From Hymenobacter aranciens (GTDB taxonomy: Bacteria; Bacteroidota; Bacteroidia; Cytophagales; Hymenobacteraceae), in contig NZ_JAUQSY010000006.1 in NCBI RefSeq assembly GCF_030580865.1, forward strand, positions 186,001 to 250,000: a stretch of 64,000 nt of DNA, written 5' to 3'. The number at the start of each line of letters is the position of its first letter. Position 1 is the first letter of the stretch. The notes under the pieces are model-generated. The model was not told the origin of the DNA and made no database searches. It saw only the letters and a program-made list of their open reading frames with translations. Of the stretch, positions 52,220-60,493 are shown one piece after another. The position numbers were made by a program, and so were the translations under genes.

Positions 52220-52295
52220 AGTAGCGCGGATTGGGTAGTCCGCGAGTGGAGTTCGTTGAACGTCCTGACTGTCGGACTACCCAATCCGCGCTACT
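52220..52295. repeat. Palindromic element with perfect 23-bp arms
   Basis: Arms 52220-52242 and 52273-52295 (AGTAGCGCGGATTGGGTAGT CCG and its complement) enclose a 30-base loop. It is a hairpin of a dispersed-repeat type, located just before the strong terminator at 52301. There is no T-run. Confidence 0.75.
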
Positions 52296-52300
52296 ATTAT

Positions 52301-52346
52301 AACCAACAGCGCCCCCGGCCATTACTGGCCGGGGGCGCTGTTGGTT
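52301..52346. terminator. Bidirectional terminator
   Basis: Perfect 21-bp arms (AACCAACAGCGCCCCCGGCCA and its complement) flank TTAC. It serves the M16 gene and the convergent gene at 52370. Confidence 0.85.
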
Positions 52347-52369
52347 AGATTAAAATGGATTACAAAAAA

Positions 52370-53026
52370 CTACCAGCCTGAGTTACCACCCGAGCCCCAA
52401 CCTGAGTCTTTCTTGGCCGGGGCAGCCTTTTTAGCGGGGGCAGCCGCTTTGGTTGGCGCCGCGGTTTTGGCAGCTGGTGTGGCGGGAGTAGCAGCCGGCT
52501 CGGCTGCTACCGGGGCGGGCTCGGCCGCTGGGGCGGGGGCCGCGGCGGCAGCCGGCGCCATCGCCGGAGCTGCCTTCGCCGCCGCAATATTGGCGGCGCG
52601 GGCGGCGCGCTGCCGCACTTTGGCCATGCGGGCTTCGTCGCGCGCCTCGCGGCTCTCGAAACCGCCATAGGTGGCACTGTGGCCGTTTTGCAGAATCACG
52701 GGCTGGCCCGGCGCTACGTACACGCCGGCTTTGGCCAGCTCGCGGGGGGCGGGAGCGCCACCCAGCTTAGCCCCAGCCGCCGCATCGGCGGGAGGAGTGG
52801 CGGCGGGCGCATCGGCTACCGGGGCCTCGGCCGGGGCAGCAGCGGGCGCAGTGGCACCCGGAGCATCAGCTTTGGCCTTGGTCGGCGCCGCAGCGGGCGT
52901 CGTTTTTTTCGCGGCTTTCTTGGGGGCCGGAGCGCCCCAGGAGTTGTCGGTTTCCCACCCGGATTGGGCGGCAGCGGTAGTGGCCACGCCACCCAGCAGG
53001 AGCAGAAAGAGAATCGTGCGTTTCAT
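52370..53026 (-). CDS. Ala/Pro/Lys-rich secreted protein, 218 aa
   Basis: I start it at the ATG at 53026 (MKRTILFLLLLGGVATTAAA, signal peptide). The mature protein is low complexity: PKKAAKKTTPAAAPTKAKA blocks with Ala/Pro. A short ordered-looking centre (AGVYVAPGQPVILQNGHSAT, then a basic helix ARDEARMAKVRQRAARAANI) follows, and then another Ala/Pro/Lys block ending in DSGWGSGGNSGW. It is the first of three neighbouring minus-strand genes for Lys/Ala-rich exported proteins. No known domain. Confidence 0.6.
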   Translation of the reverse strand: MKRTILFLLLLGGVATTAAAQSGWETDNSWGAPAPKKAAKKTTPAAAPTKAKADAPGATAPAAAPAEAPVADAPAATPPADAAAGAKLGGAPAPRELAKAGVYVAPGQPVILQNGHSATYGGFESREARDEARMAKVRQRAARAANIAAAKAAPAMAPAAAAAPAPAAEPAPVAAEPAATPATPAAKTAAPTKAAAPAKKAAPAKKDSGWGSGGNSGW

Positions 53027-53088
53027 AACGGATAAAATTACGCAAAAAAATGTTGTCCTGCCCCAAACATTTTCTCGTCCCAACAACC

Positions 53089-53123
53089 AAAATCCCCGCC
53101 AGCTCGCGCCAACGGGGATTTTT
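53089..53123. terminator. Terminator of the 53145 gene
   Basis: AAAATCCCCG pairs with CGGGGATTTT around a 14-base loop, with T-runs on both strands. Confidence 0.7.
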
Positions 53124-53144
53124 CACAGCAGCGTTGAAAAGAAT

Positions 53145-53558
53145 TTACCAACTGGCCGCCACAGGCTCGAGCGTGGTGCCGGTGCTGGCGGGCTTGCGCG
53201 GCGGGCGAATGCTGTAGGGCAGCAGACGGCTGGGCTGCACCTTCACGGCCATACCGGGGCCGGCATACACTACATCTTCAGCTCGCAGGTGTACCGGCGT
53301 TTCGGCGGGCAGAGCGGGAGCCTGGGCAGCGGCTACGGGTTCGATGGGGGGCCAGCCGTCGTCGGTGAGCGAGGCCTGAGCTACGGCAGGGGCGGGAGTG
53401 GCTTTGCGGGCCACGCGCTCGGCTTTTTTAGTGGCGCGCTTGGCCTGGCGGGCGTTGGCTTTGGCCGTGGCTTTTTTGGCGGTGGCGGGGGTGGTTTGGG
53501 CGCTGGCTTCGGCAACGATGAACAGCGACAGGGCGAGGGCAAAAATGGAGCGGAACAT
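53145..53558 (-). CDS. Lys/Ala-rich secreted protein, 137 aa
   Basis: I start it at 53558 (MFRSIFALALSLFIVAEASA, signal peptide). The mature N-terminal half (TAKKATAKANARQAKRATKK, then AERVARKATPAPAVA) has the composition of a histone-H1-like tail. The C-terminal half is more ordered (HLRAEDVVYAGPGMAVKVQP, LLPYSIRPPRKPASTG). Probably periplasmic or surface; possible nucleic-acid or polymer binding is a compositional guess only. Similar proteins flank it. Confidence 0.6.
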   Translation of the reverse strand: MFRSIFALALSLFIVAEASAQTTPATAKKATAKANARQAKRATKKAERVARKATPAPAVAQASLTDDGWPPIEPVAAAQAPALPAETPVHLRAEDVVYAGPGMAVKVQPSRLLPYSIRPPRKPASTGTTLEPVAASW

Positions 53559-53650
53559 GGGGTAGGCCGGAAAATAATTGGTGGTTGGATGTCGGGAGTA
53601 ATTCCGAAACCGTGCCAATTTTTCCGGCCGCTCACGTTTCAGCAACCAAC

Positions 53651-53684
53651 AAGCGGCCCGACTTCTGACGAAACCGGGCCGCTT
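53651..53684 (-). terminator. Hairpin after the 53715 gene
   Basis: AAGCGGCCCG pairs with CGGGCCGCTT around a 14-base loop. The minus-strand T-run is weak. Confidence 0.45.
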
Positions 53685-53714
53685 GCTTGTGAAAACGCAC
53701 TGTTTTTCAACCCA

Positions 53715-54134
53715 CTATTTTGACGAAGACGGAGCGAGTGTATTTTCGGACTTCACCCGGCGTGGGGCCGGGCCGTCGTACGACTGCCCCGTGGGTGCGG
53801 CGGGCTGAATGGCCTCGCCGGGGGCGGCGTAGGCGCCCTGGCCGGCACCATCGGCACTAGCGCGCGAGCCGGTGGCGCCGTTGCCGGCAGGGCCTTTGCG
53901 CATTGGCTTTTGCTCGGGTTTGGCGGGCAGCACTACGGCCGTGCGGCTTTTGGTGGCACCGGCCTTGGCGACGCGCTTGCTAGAGCTGCTGCGGGTGCTG
54001 ACGGTGGTGCGGGCGGGCTTTTTGGTGGTTTTGGTGACGGTGGTGGACGTGGCGGCAGTGGTGTTAGCCGTTTGGGCCGCTGCTAATGCGGTGGTGAGCA
54101 CCACGAGCAGGCCGGTAAGCAGGGAGCGAAGCAT
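53715..54134 (-). CDS. Thr/Lys/Ala-rich secreted protein, 139 aa
   Basis: I start it at 54134 (MLRSLLTGLLVVLTTALAAA, signal peptide). The mature part has Thr/Ser/Lys runs (TTVTKTTKKPARTTVSTRSS, KRVAKAGATKSRTAVVLPA) and a Gly/Ala/Pro C-terminal half. No domain is recognised. It is the most upstream of the three related minus-strand genes and diverges from pheS. Confidence 0.6.
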   Translation of the reverse strand: MLRSLLTGLLVVLTTALAAAQTANTTAATSTTVTKTTKKPARTTVSTRSSSSKRVAKAGATKSRTAVVLPAKPEQKPMRKGPAGNGATGSRASADGAGQGAYAAPGEAIQPAAPTGQSYDGPAPRRVKSENTLAPSSSK

Positions 54135-54254
54135 GAACGAGAAACGAAAAAAAGGTGAAAGAATGCTGATGAACCCGCCCGCGCCGCACGGCTGGGCTTG
54201 GGGCCATCGGCGGGGCATACGCGAAATGGCTGGCGGAGGGTGCGCCGCCGGCCG

Positions 54255-54262
54255 TACCTTTG
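54255..54262 (+). promoter_or_regulatory. -7 promoter element for pheS (near leaderless)
   Basis: TACCTTTG, an exact TAnnTTTG match whose last base is 6 bases before the pheS ATG, so the expected transcription start is at or just before the start codon. Confidence 0.65.
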
Positions 54263-54268
54263 TAGTCT

Positions 54269-55342
54269 ATGCTACAGGAAACCATTGCCGCCGTCGCGGC
54301 CGATATCAGCGCTTACGACCTGGGTACCAGCGCGCAACTCGACGCCTTCCGCATCAAATACCTGGGGCGCAAGAACAGCGTCATCGCCGACCTGTTTGAG
54401 CAGCTCAAAACCGTGCCTAACGACGAGAAACGCGCCGTCGGCCAGCAGCTTAACACCCTCAAGCAACTGGCCCAGACCCGCCTCGACGAGCAGCAGGCCG
54501 CCCTCGAAGCCGCCGCCGACAACGCCCCGGCTAACCCCGATTTCGACTACACCCTGCCCACGGTGCCCAATGCGCTGGGCACCCGCCACCCGCTCTCGCT
54601 GGTGCGCGAGGAAATGCTGCGCGTCTTCGCCCGCATCGGTTTCGCCGTGGCCGAAGGCCCCGAAATCGAGGATGACTGGCACAACTTCACCGCCCTCAAT
54701 TTCCCCGATAATCACCCGGCGCGCGACATGCAGGACACGTTTTTTGTGGCTCCGGCTGCGAAAAGCCCCCTCGACGCGGCCGACTCCGGCGCGCCCGATG
54801 TGCCGCACCTGCTGCGCACCCACACCAGCACCGTGCAGGTGCGCGTGATGGAAACCGAGCCCCTGCCTATCCGCCGGGTGATGCCGGGCCGGGTGTTCCG
54901 CAACGAGGCCATTTCGGCCCGGGCGCACATGATGTTTCATCAGGTGGAGGGCATTTTCATCGACGAAGGCGTGAGCTTCGCCGACCTCAAGCAGACGGTG
55001 TACTACTTTGTGCAGGAGCTGTTTGGCCAGGACATCAACATCCGGTTCCGTCCCAGCTTCTTCCCTTTCACCGAGCCCAGCGCCGAGATTGACATCACCT
55101 GCCTCATCTGTAAGGGCGCGGGCTGCAACATCTGCAAAGGCTCCGGCTGGGTCGAAATCGGCGGCTGCGGCATGGTGGACCCCGCCGTGCTCGACAACGC
55201 CAAAATCGACTCCGAGAAATACTCCGGCTACGCCTGGGGCATGGGCATCGAGCGCATTGCCATGCTCAAATACCAGATTAAGGACTTGCGTCTGTTCACG
55301 GAGAATGACATGCGGTTTTTGCGGCAGTTCGAGGCGGTGTAG
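54269..55342 (+). CDS. pheS: Phenylalanyl-tRNA synthetase alpha subunit
   Basis: 357 residues: the catalytic alpha subunit of the (alpha-beta)2 enzyme that charges tRNA-Phe. An N-terminal coiled-coil (residues ~1-90, LQETIAAVAADISAYDLG ...) is followed by the class II aminoacylation core: PNALGTRHPLSLVREEML, DTFFVA, LRTHTSTVQVRVME, motif 2 around PGRVFRNEAISARAHMMFHQ VEG, and motif 3 GYAWGMGIERIAML. The inserted CLICKGAGCNICKGSGW is a four-Cys zinc-type loop. pheT is not in the window, so the two subunits are encoded apart. Confidence 0.96.
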   Translation: MLQETIAAVAADISAYDLGTSAQLDAFRIKYLGRKNSVIADLFEQLKTVPNDEKRAVGQQLNTLKQLAQTRLDEQQAALEAAADNAPANPDFDYTLPTVPNALGTRHPLSLVREEMLRVFARIGFAVAEGPEIEDDWHNFTALNFPDNHPARDMQDTFFVAPAAKSPLDAADSGAPDVPHLLRTHTSTVQVRVMETEPLPIRRVMPGRVFRNEAISARAHMMFHQVEGIFIDEGVSFADLKQTVYYFVQELFGQDINIRFRPSFFPFTEPSAEIDITCLICKGAGCNICKGSGWVEIGGCGMVDPAVLDNAKIDSEKYSGYAWGMGIERIAMLKYQIKDLRLFTENDMRFLRQFEAV

Positions 55343-55408
55343 GCCGCGCTGCTTCGAACTAATTCTCCGGTTTTCCCATTTTACGCAATCCGTTAATATT
55401 CATTATTC

Positions 55409-56725
55409 GTGAAAGTTAGAAATCAACTCCAGAACAAGGTCAACGTCATTACGCTGGGCTGCTCCAAAAACCTGGTGGACTCCGAAGTCCTCATGGGCCA
55501 ACTGCGTGCCAACGACTTCGACGTGACCCACGAAGCCAAAAAAAACGACGCCAACATCGTCATTATCAACACTTGTGGCTTTATTGACAATGCCAAGCAG
55601 GAGAGTATCGACACCATTCTGCGCTACGCCGATGAAAAGCAGGCCGGCAAGCTGGAGAAACTGTATGTAACCGGCTGTCTGTCGCAGCGCTACAAGGACG
55701 AGCTGGAGGTTGAAATTCCGCAGGTGGACGCTTACTTCGGCACCCTGGAGCTGCCGCAGATGCTGAAGGTGCTCAACGCCGACTACAAGCACGAGCTCAT
55801 CGGTGAGCGGCTGATTACCACGCCCAAGCACTACGCTTACTTCAAAATTGCGGAGGGCTGCAACCGGCCCTGCTCGTTCTGCGCCATCCCGCTGATGCGC
55901 GGCAAGCACGTCGACCGGCCCATTGAGGACCTAGTGAAGGAAGCCAAGCGCCTGGCTAGCATGGGCACCAAAGAGCTGATTCTCATTGCCCAGGACTTAA
56001 CTTATTACGGCCTGCAGCATTATGGCGAGCGTAAGCTGGCCGATTTGCTCCGCAACCTGTCCGACGTGAACGGCATCGAGTGGATTCGCTTGCAATACGC
56101 GTACCCGTCGCAGTTTCCGATGGACGCGCTGGACGTGATGGCCGAGCGCTCGAACATCTGCAAGTACCTTGACATGCCCTTGCAGCACGGCTCGGATAAC
56201 ATGCTCAAAATCATGCGCCGCGGCATCAGCAAGCGCCGCACTGTGGAGCTCGTGGACCAGATTCGGCAGCGCGTGCCGGGCATTGCCCTGCGCACCACGC
56301 TCATCGCTGGCCACCCCGGCGAGACGCAGCAGGATTTCGAGGATTTGTATGAGTTCGTGGAGCAGACGCGCTTCGAGCGGCTGGGCATTTTCACCTATTC
56401 GCACGAGGAAAACACGCACTCGCACACCCTCCCCGACGACGTGCCGGCCGAGGTAAAGCAGGAGCGCGCCGACGCCATCATGGAGCTGCAGCAGGGCATT
56501 TCGATGGAGCTGAACGAGGCGCGCGTGGGCCAGACGTACAAGGTGTTGTTCGACCGTAAGGAAAGCGGGCATTTTGTGGGCCGCACCGAATTCGACTCGC
56601 CGGAAGTGGACAACGAAGTGCTGGTGCCCGCCGACAAGGATACGCACGTGCGCCTGGGCGACTTCGCCAACGTGAAGATTAACAGCGCTTCCGATTTCGA
56701 CCTTTACGGCATTTTAGTGAAGTAA
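55409..56725 (+). CDS. rimO: Ribosomal protein S12 methylthiotransferase RimO
   Basis: 438 residues with the three methylthiotransferase domains. The N-terminal cluster-binding UPF0004 part has GCSKNLVDSEVLMGQL and NTCGFIDNAKQESIDTIL. The radical SAM core carries C151, C155 and C158 (GCNRPCSFCAIPLMRGKHVD). A C-terminal TRAM domain begins about residue 375. The wording SFCAIPLMRGKHVDRP and GIFTYSHEENTHSH is of the RimO type; the related MiaB differs at these points. It modifies Asp88 of S12. The start is GTG at 55409, and no promoter is visible. Confidence 0.94.
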   Translation: MKVRNQLQNKVNVITLGCSKNLVDSEVLMGQLRANDFDVTHEAKKNDANIVIINTCGFIDNAKQESIDTILRYADEKQAGKLEKLYVTGCLSQRYKDELEVEIPQVDAYFGTLELPQMLKVLNADYKHELIGERLITTPKHYAYFKIAEGCNRPCSFCAIPLMRGKHVDRPIEDLVKEAKRLASMGTKELILIAQDLTYYGLQHYGERKLADLLRNLSDVNGIEWIRLQYAYPSQFPMDALDVMAERSNICKYLDMPLQHGSDNMLKIMRRGISKRRTVELVDQIRQRVPGIALRTTLIAGHPGETQQDFEDLYEFVEQTRFERLGIFTYSHEENTHSHTLPDDVPAEVKQERADAIMELQQGISMELNEARVGQTYKVLFDRKESGHFVGRTEFDSPEVDNEVLVPADKDTHVRLGDFANVKINSASDFDLYGILVK

Positions 56726-56731
56726 GCAGTG

Positions 56732-57541
56732 ATGAAGGCCCGCCTTAACCAGCAGGAAGTTGATTACCGGATTGAAGGTACCAGCAGTCCGGGTGAGGCG
56801 GGCGTGCAGCTGGCGGCCGATACCGACCTGACGGCCGGTAACGCCTGGGCTACTGCCGGCTACGTGGTGGCGCCTTGGCTGACGAAGAACGAAAACGAGC
56901 TGCTGCGCAACGGCCTGGCCGAGCTGGTGCGGGCGGCGCTGCGCAATACTGGTCTGGAAATCGCCGCCGACTGGGACGTAACCAACTACCACCGCGTGGT
57001 GGGCACCGATGCAGCGCGGCACCTGGCTGTAGTTAACCAAACCAAGGAATTTCCGCTGACGGCGCTGCCGCTGCCGGTGACGGTGCTGGAGGCGCGGGTG
57101 AGCGAGCTGTGCGGCCGCAAGGTGCGGGTGCACAATCCGGCCAACGGTCAGCAAGCCTTTCATTTGCGCATCGTGCGGCCGCAGATAACCGACAACAACC
57201 CGCCGCACCGCGACACCTGGCTCGACCGCCTGCGGCACGGGCTGAACATCTACTTTCCGGTGGCGGGCAGCACCGCCGATTCGTCATTGCCGCTGGTGCC
57301 TGGCAGCCACTGGTGGCCTGAAAGCCAGACCAGTCGCACCCAGGCTGGAGCCGTGTACAATGGTAACCAATACAGCGTACCAGCGCTGGCCAGCGCCACT
57401 ACACCACTAGAGTTCATTCGGCCCAACCCGGGCCCCGATGAGGTGCTGCTGTTCTCGCCCTACTTGCTGCACGGCGGGGCCGTTAATCTAAACCCCGACC
57501 AGACGCGCATCTCGCTCGAAATGCGCTTCTGGGCGGTATAA
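56732..57541 (+). CDS. PhyH-like 2-oxoglutarate/Fe(II) oxygenase
   Basis: 269 residues resembling phytanoyl-CoA-hydroxylase-type dioxygenases. The iron facial triad fits: H159-x-D161 in PPHRDTWLD and the distal H247 in YLLHGGAVNLNPD, with the 2-oxoglutarate Arg259 in TRISLEMRF. Between them lie LNIYFPVAGSTADSSLPLVP and PGPDEVLLFSP, the core double-stranded helix. The substrate is not predictable. It begins 6 bases after rimO on the same strand and is probably cotranscribed; a GTG just upstream (56729) is possible. Confidence 0.8.
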   Translation: MKARLNQQEVDYRIEGTSSPGEAGVQLAADTDLTAGNAWATAGYVVAPWLTKNENELLRNGLAELVRAALRNTGLEIAADWDVTNYHRVVGTDAARHLAVVNQTKEFPLTALPLPVTVLEARVSELCGRKVRVHNPANGQQAFHLRIVRPQITDNNPPHRDTWLDRLRHGLNIYFPVAGSTADSSLPLVPGSHWWPESQTSRTQAGAVYNGNQYSVPALASATTPLEFIRPNPGPDEVLLFSPYLLHGGAVNLNPDQTRISLEMRFWAV

Positions 57542-57630
57542 ACGCCCGCCAGACAACCTTTCGGCCTACGCCGGGTTTTGTGCGGACTTTTGCGGCCGCA
57601 TCCGACCTTCACGGCCTTCATACCCAATCC

Positions 57631-59226
57631 ATGCCCACCCACTGTAGCACCCTGTCGTACGCGGCCACCGGCGCGTTTTCGAGCCTGCTGACTGATTATC
57701 TGGCCCAAAACCCCGCCCTGGCGCCCTTCTACCACCACTTTCCGACGCTGGAAAACTTCGCGGCCCAAATTGAGGAGAAGCAGGCGGCGTACTCGCCCGA
57801 GGCCCGGCAGCGACTGGTAGCGGCATTGCGGGAACAGTATTCGGGCGAGGTGCCGGCAGCCATTGCGGCTAATCTGGACTTGCTGGCTCAGTCCACTACG
57901 TTCACGGTTACAACTGGCCATCAGCTCAATCTGCTCACCGGGCCGCTGTATTTTATCTACAAAATTGTCTCGGCCATCAGGCTCAGTCAGGAGCTGAAGG
58001 CGGCGTATCCGCAGTACGATTTCGTGCCGCTGTACTGGATGGCGACGGAGGACCACGATTTTGCCGAAATCAATCATTTCTCGCTCTTCGGCAAAGCCTA
58101 CGCCTGGGAAGCCAGTGGCACCGGCGGCCCAGTCGGCCGTCTGGCGCTCGATGGCCTGGAGGAGCAGTTGCTGAGTCAGTTGCCACCCGAAGTTCCGGCC
58201 CTGTTTCGTGAGGCCTACACCAGTGCCGCCACGCTGGCCGAGGCCACGCGTCGGCTGGCCGATGGCCTGTTTGGCGAGTTTGGCCTGCTGACACTGGACG
58301 CCGACCACCCGGCCCTGAAGCGGGCCCTAGTGCCGGTGCTGGAAAAGGAAATTCAGGAACAGGCTTCCAACGCCGCCGTGCAGGCTACCAACGCCCGTCT
58401 CACGGCCGCTGGCTACAAACCGCAGGTGTATTCGCGCCCGCTCAACTTATTCTTCCTCACGGCTGAAGGCCAGCGTCAGCGCCTGGAGCCCGACGCCAGC
58501 GGGGCCGACTGTGTGGAAGTGACCATCCGCAACACGGCCCGCTGCCACAACCGCGAAGAGTTGCTGGCCCTGGCCCGGCAGCAGCCCGAACAGTTCAGCC
58601 CCAACGTGGTGCTGCGTCCTCTCTACCAGGAAATTTTGCTGCCTAACCTGGCCTACATCGGCGGCGGGGCCGAGGTGGCGTACTGGTTTCAGCTGAAAGA
58701 CGTGTTTGCAGCCTACGGCGTGCCGTTTCCGATGGTGCTGCCGCGCAATTCGGCGATGTATATCAGCCGGGCTAATGCGGGCAAGCTGCGCAAGCTGGGC
58801 CTGAGTAGCACCGACATTTTCAAGCCTTTGGCGGAGTTGAAAAAGCAGGTAGGAGCTACGCTGGGGCAGGAGGAAATCAGCCTCCGCGAGCAGCAGCAGG
58901 CGCTGGCGGCTGCCTTCCAACAGGTGCAGGACCTGGCCCAGCGCCTTGACCCTACGCTGGTAAAAACCGTGGCCGCCGAGGCCAGCAAGGCCGCTGGCAG
59001 CCTGGCCGGCTTGGAAAAGCGCCTCAGCAAAGCCGCCGAAACCAAGCACGAAACGGCTTACGCGCAGCTGGCTTCTATCAAGGAAAAGCTGTTTCCCGAA
59101 GGCGGCTTGCAGGAGCGTAGCGACAACGTGCTTAGTATTTTGATTAACAATCCGGACTTTATCCGGCAGTTGATTACGTGCTTCGAGCCGCTGGCGCTGG
59201 AGTTTGCGGTGCTGACGGAGGAATAG
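57631..59226 (+). CDS. bshC: Bacillithiol biosynthesis cysteine-adding enzyme
   Basis: Adds cysteine to glucosaminyl-malate, the last step of bacillithiol synthesis. The ATG at 57631 gives 531 residues, near the family norm. Landmarks include TFTVTTGHQLNLLTGPLYFI and VPLYWMATEDHDFAEIN. The nucleotide-site-like FIYKIVSAIRLSQELKAAYP and the late YIGGGAEVAYWFQLKDVFAA also fit. A C-terminal coiled coil (EISLREQQQALAAAFQQVQD) is typical of BshC. It is followed after 4 bases by the 5-formyl-THF cyclo-ligase gene, so the two are an operon. Confidence 0.95.
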   Translation: MPTHCSTLSYAATGAFSSLLTDYLAQNPALAPFYHHFPTLENFAAQIEEKQAAYSPEARQRLVAALREQYSGEVPAAIAANLDLLAQSTTFTVTTGHQLNLLTGPLYFIYKIVSAIRLSQELKAAYPQYDFVPLYWMATEDHDFAEINHFSLFGKAYAWEASGTGGPVGRLALDGLEEQLLSQLPPEVPALFREAYTSAATLAEATRRLADGLFGEFGLLTLDADHPALKRALVPVLEKEIQEQASNAAVQATNARLTAAGYKPQVYSRPLNLFFLTAEGQRQRLEPDASGADCVEVTIRNTARCHNREELLALARQQPEQFSPNVVLRPLYQEILLPNLAYIGGGAEVAYWFQLKDVFAAYGVPFPMVLPRNSAMYISRANAGKLRKLGLSSTDIFKPLAELKKQVGATLGQEEISLREQQQALAAAFQQVQDLAQRLDPTLVKTVAAEASKAAGSLAGLEKRLSKAAETKHETAYAQLASIKEKLFPEGGLQERSDNVLSILINNPDFIRQLITCFEPLALEFAVLTEE

Positions 59227-59230
59227 ACCA

Positions 59231-59815
59231 ATGCTGAAAGCCGACCTGCGCCGCGCTGCCCTGGTCCGCCGGTTGGCGCTGGCTCCAGTCGAGGTAGCCA
59301 ACCGTTCCGAACAGCTCGGCGAGCAGCTATTCCGCCACTTCCCGGTGGCTGAGTGGCAGTGGCTGCACCTGTTTCTGCCGCTGGCGAAGCGCAACGAGCC
59401 CGACACCTGGCAAATAATCCACCGGGTGTGGCGCGAAAAGCTGCCGCTGCATCTCGCAGTGCCTGTAGTGCAGCCCGATGGCATCTCGCTGAAACACTAC
59501 GGGCTGACACCCGAAACGCCGCTACTGCGCAACCGCTGGGGCATCGACGAGCCCGACCCGGCGGCGGCGCTCGAAGTATTTACCGCTCAGCTCAATGCCG
59601 TGCTGGTGCCTTTATTAGCCATAGACAAAACCGGCCAGCGCGTGGGCTACGGTGGCGGCTTCTACGATAGGTTTCTGGCGCAGTGCCGGCCGGGCACACC
59701 GTTTATCGGTCTTAATTTGCTTGATGTGCCGCCCATTGAGCGCATTGCTGATGTACTGCCGACCGATGTGCCGCTCACGGCCTGCATCACGCCAAGCCAG
59801 GTGTGGTATTTTTAG
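59231..59815 (+). CDS. 5-formyltetrahydrofolate cyclo-ligase
   Basis: 194 residues; the enzyme uses ATP to convert 5-formyl-THF to 5,10-methenyl-THF. The signature GYGGGFYDRF is at 139-148, and the earlier LKADLRRAALVRRLALAP and IHRVWREKLPLHLAVPVV belong to the family. ATP-binding arginines and lysines are conserved in LFLPLAKRNEPDTWQI. It lies 4 bases after bshC and is probably co-translated. The next 135 bases hold a 10-bp tandem repeat (59829-59868). Confidence 0.93.
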   Translation: MLKADLRRAALVRRLALAPVEVANRSEQLGEQLFRHFPVAEWQWLHLFLPLAKRNEPDTWQIIHRVWREKLPLHLAVPVVQPDGISLKHYGLTPETPLLRNRWGIDEPDPAAALEVFTAQLNAVLVPLLAIDKTGQRVGYGGGFYDRFLAQCRPGTPFIGLNLLDVPPIERIADVLPTDVPLTACITPSQVWYF

Positions 59816-59828
59816 CCCACCGAAAAAA

Positions 59829-59868
59829 AACCTTGCGAAACCTTTTTTAACCTCGCGCAACCTTGCGC
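59829..59868. repeat. 10-bp tandem repeat, four units
   Basis: AACCTTGCGA, AACCTTTTTT, AACCTCGCGC and AACCTTGCGC follow each other without gaps in the region between the cyclo-ligase and exbD genes. Confidence 0.65.
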
Positions 59869-59950
59869 GAAAAAAATTGTCCCCGCCGCGCACAATAATA
59901 CGCCGGGCCCCGTCGTTGAAAGTCCAGTCAACCTTAACTGGCTTTCACTC

Positions 59951-60493
59951 ATGGCCGAAATTCAGCAATCCGCCCGCCCCGCCGGCAAGAACCAAAGGTC
60001 AGCGTCAGCTAAGCCCCGAGCCGCCAAACGCAGCTTCCGCCTCGACATGACGCCGATGGTGGACCTGGCTTTTCTGCTGCTCACGTTCTTCATGCTCACC
60101 ACCACCTTCGCCAAGCCGAACGTGATGGCGCTGAACATGCCGGTGGATTCGCCCGACAAATCGGTGGTGCCCCTGACGGAAGCCATGACCATTCTGCTGG
60201 GTAAAGACCATCGGGTATTCTACTACTTCGGGCTGAATGCGCCGGCCGATAAGTCGGTGGCCGTGCCGGAGTTGCACGCTACCAGCTTCGCGGCCAACGG
60301 TATCCGGCAGGCGCTGCTGGCCCGGCTGCGGCAGCAGCCCGCCACCGTGGTGCTCATCAAGCCCACCCCCGACGCGCAGTACCGCGACATGGTGGACATC
60401 CTCGACGAAATGACGATTACCAACCAGAAAAAGTACGCGCTGGTCCAGCTTTCTAAAGACGACTCCCACCTCCTCCAAACTGCTGCGTTATGA
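59951..60493 (+). CDS. ExbD/TolR-family biopolymer transport protein
   Basis: 180 residues: a basic N-terminal tail, one membrane segment whose entry is the ExbD landmark MTPMVDLAFLLLTFFMLTTT (the Asp is the proton-channel residue), and a periplasmic domain (LRQQPATVVLIKPTPDAQYR DMVDILDEM). It normally works with ExbB and TonB to energise TonB-dependent receptors. The Bacteroidota long form with the FYYFGLNAPADKS insert is seen. It overlaps the tonB gene by 4 bases. No exbB is in view; it may be elsewhere. Confidence 0.92.
   Translation: MAEIQQSARPAGKNQRSASAKPRAAKRSFRLDMTPMVDLAFLLLTFFMLTTTFAKPNVMALNMPVDSPDKSVVPLTEAMTILLGKDHRVFYYFGLNAPADKSVAVPELHATSFAANGIRQALLARLRQQPATVVLIKPTPDAQYRDMVDILDEMTITNQKKYALVQLSKDDSHLLQTAAL

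Noticed and set aside
55409..56725. MiaB rather than RimO
   Set aside because: Cluster-region wording (SFCAIPLMRGKHVDRP) and the final TRAM arrangement fit RimO; MiaB differs around the third Cys and downstream.
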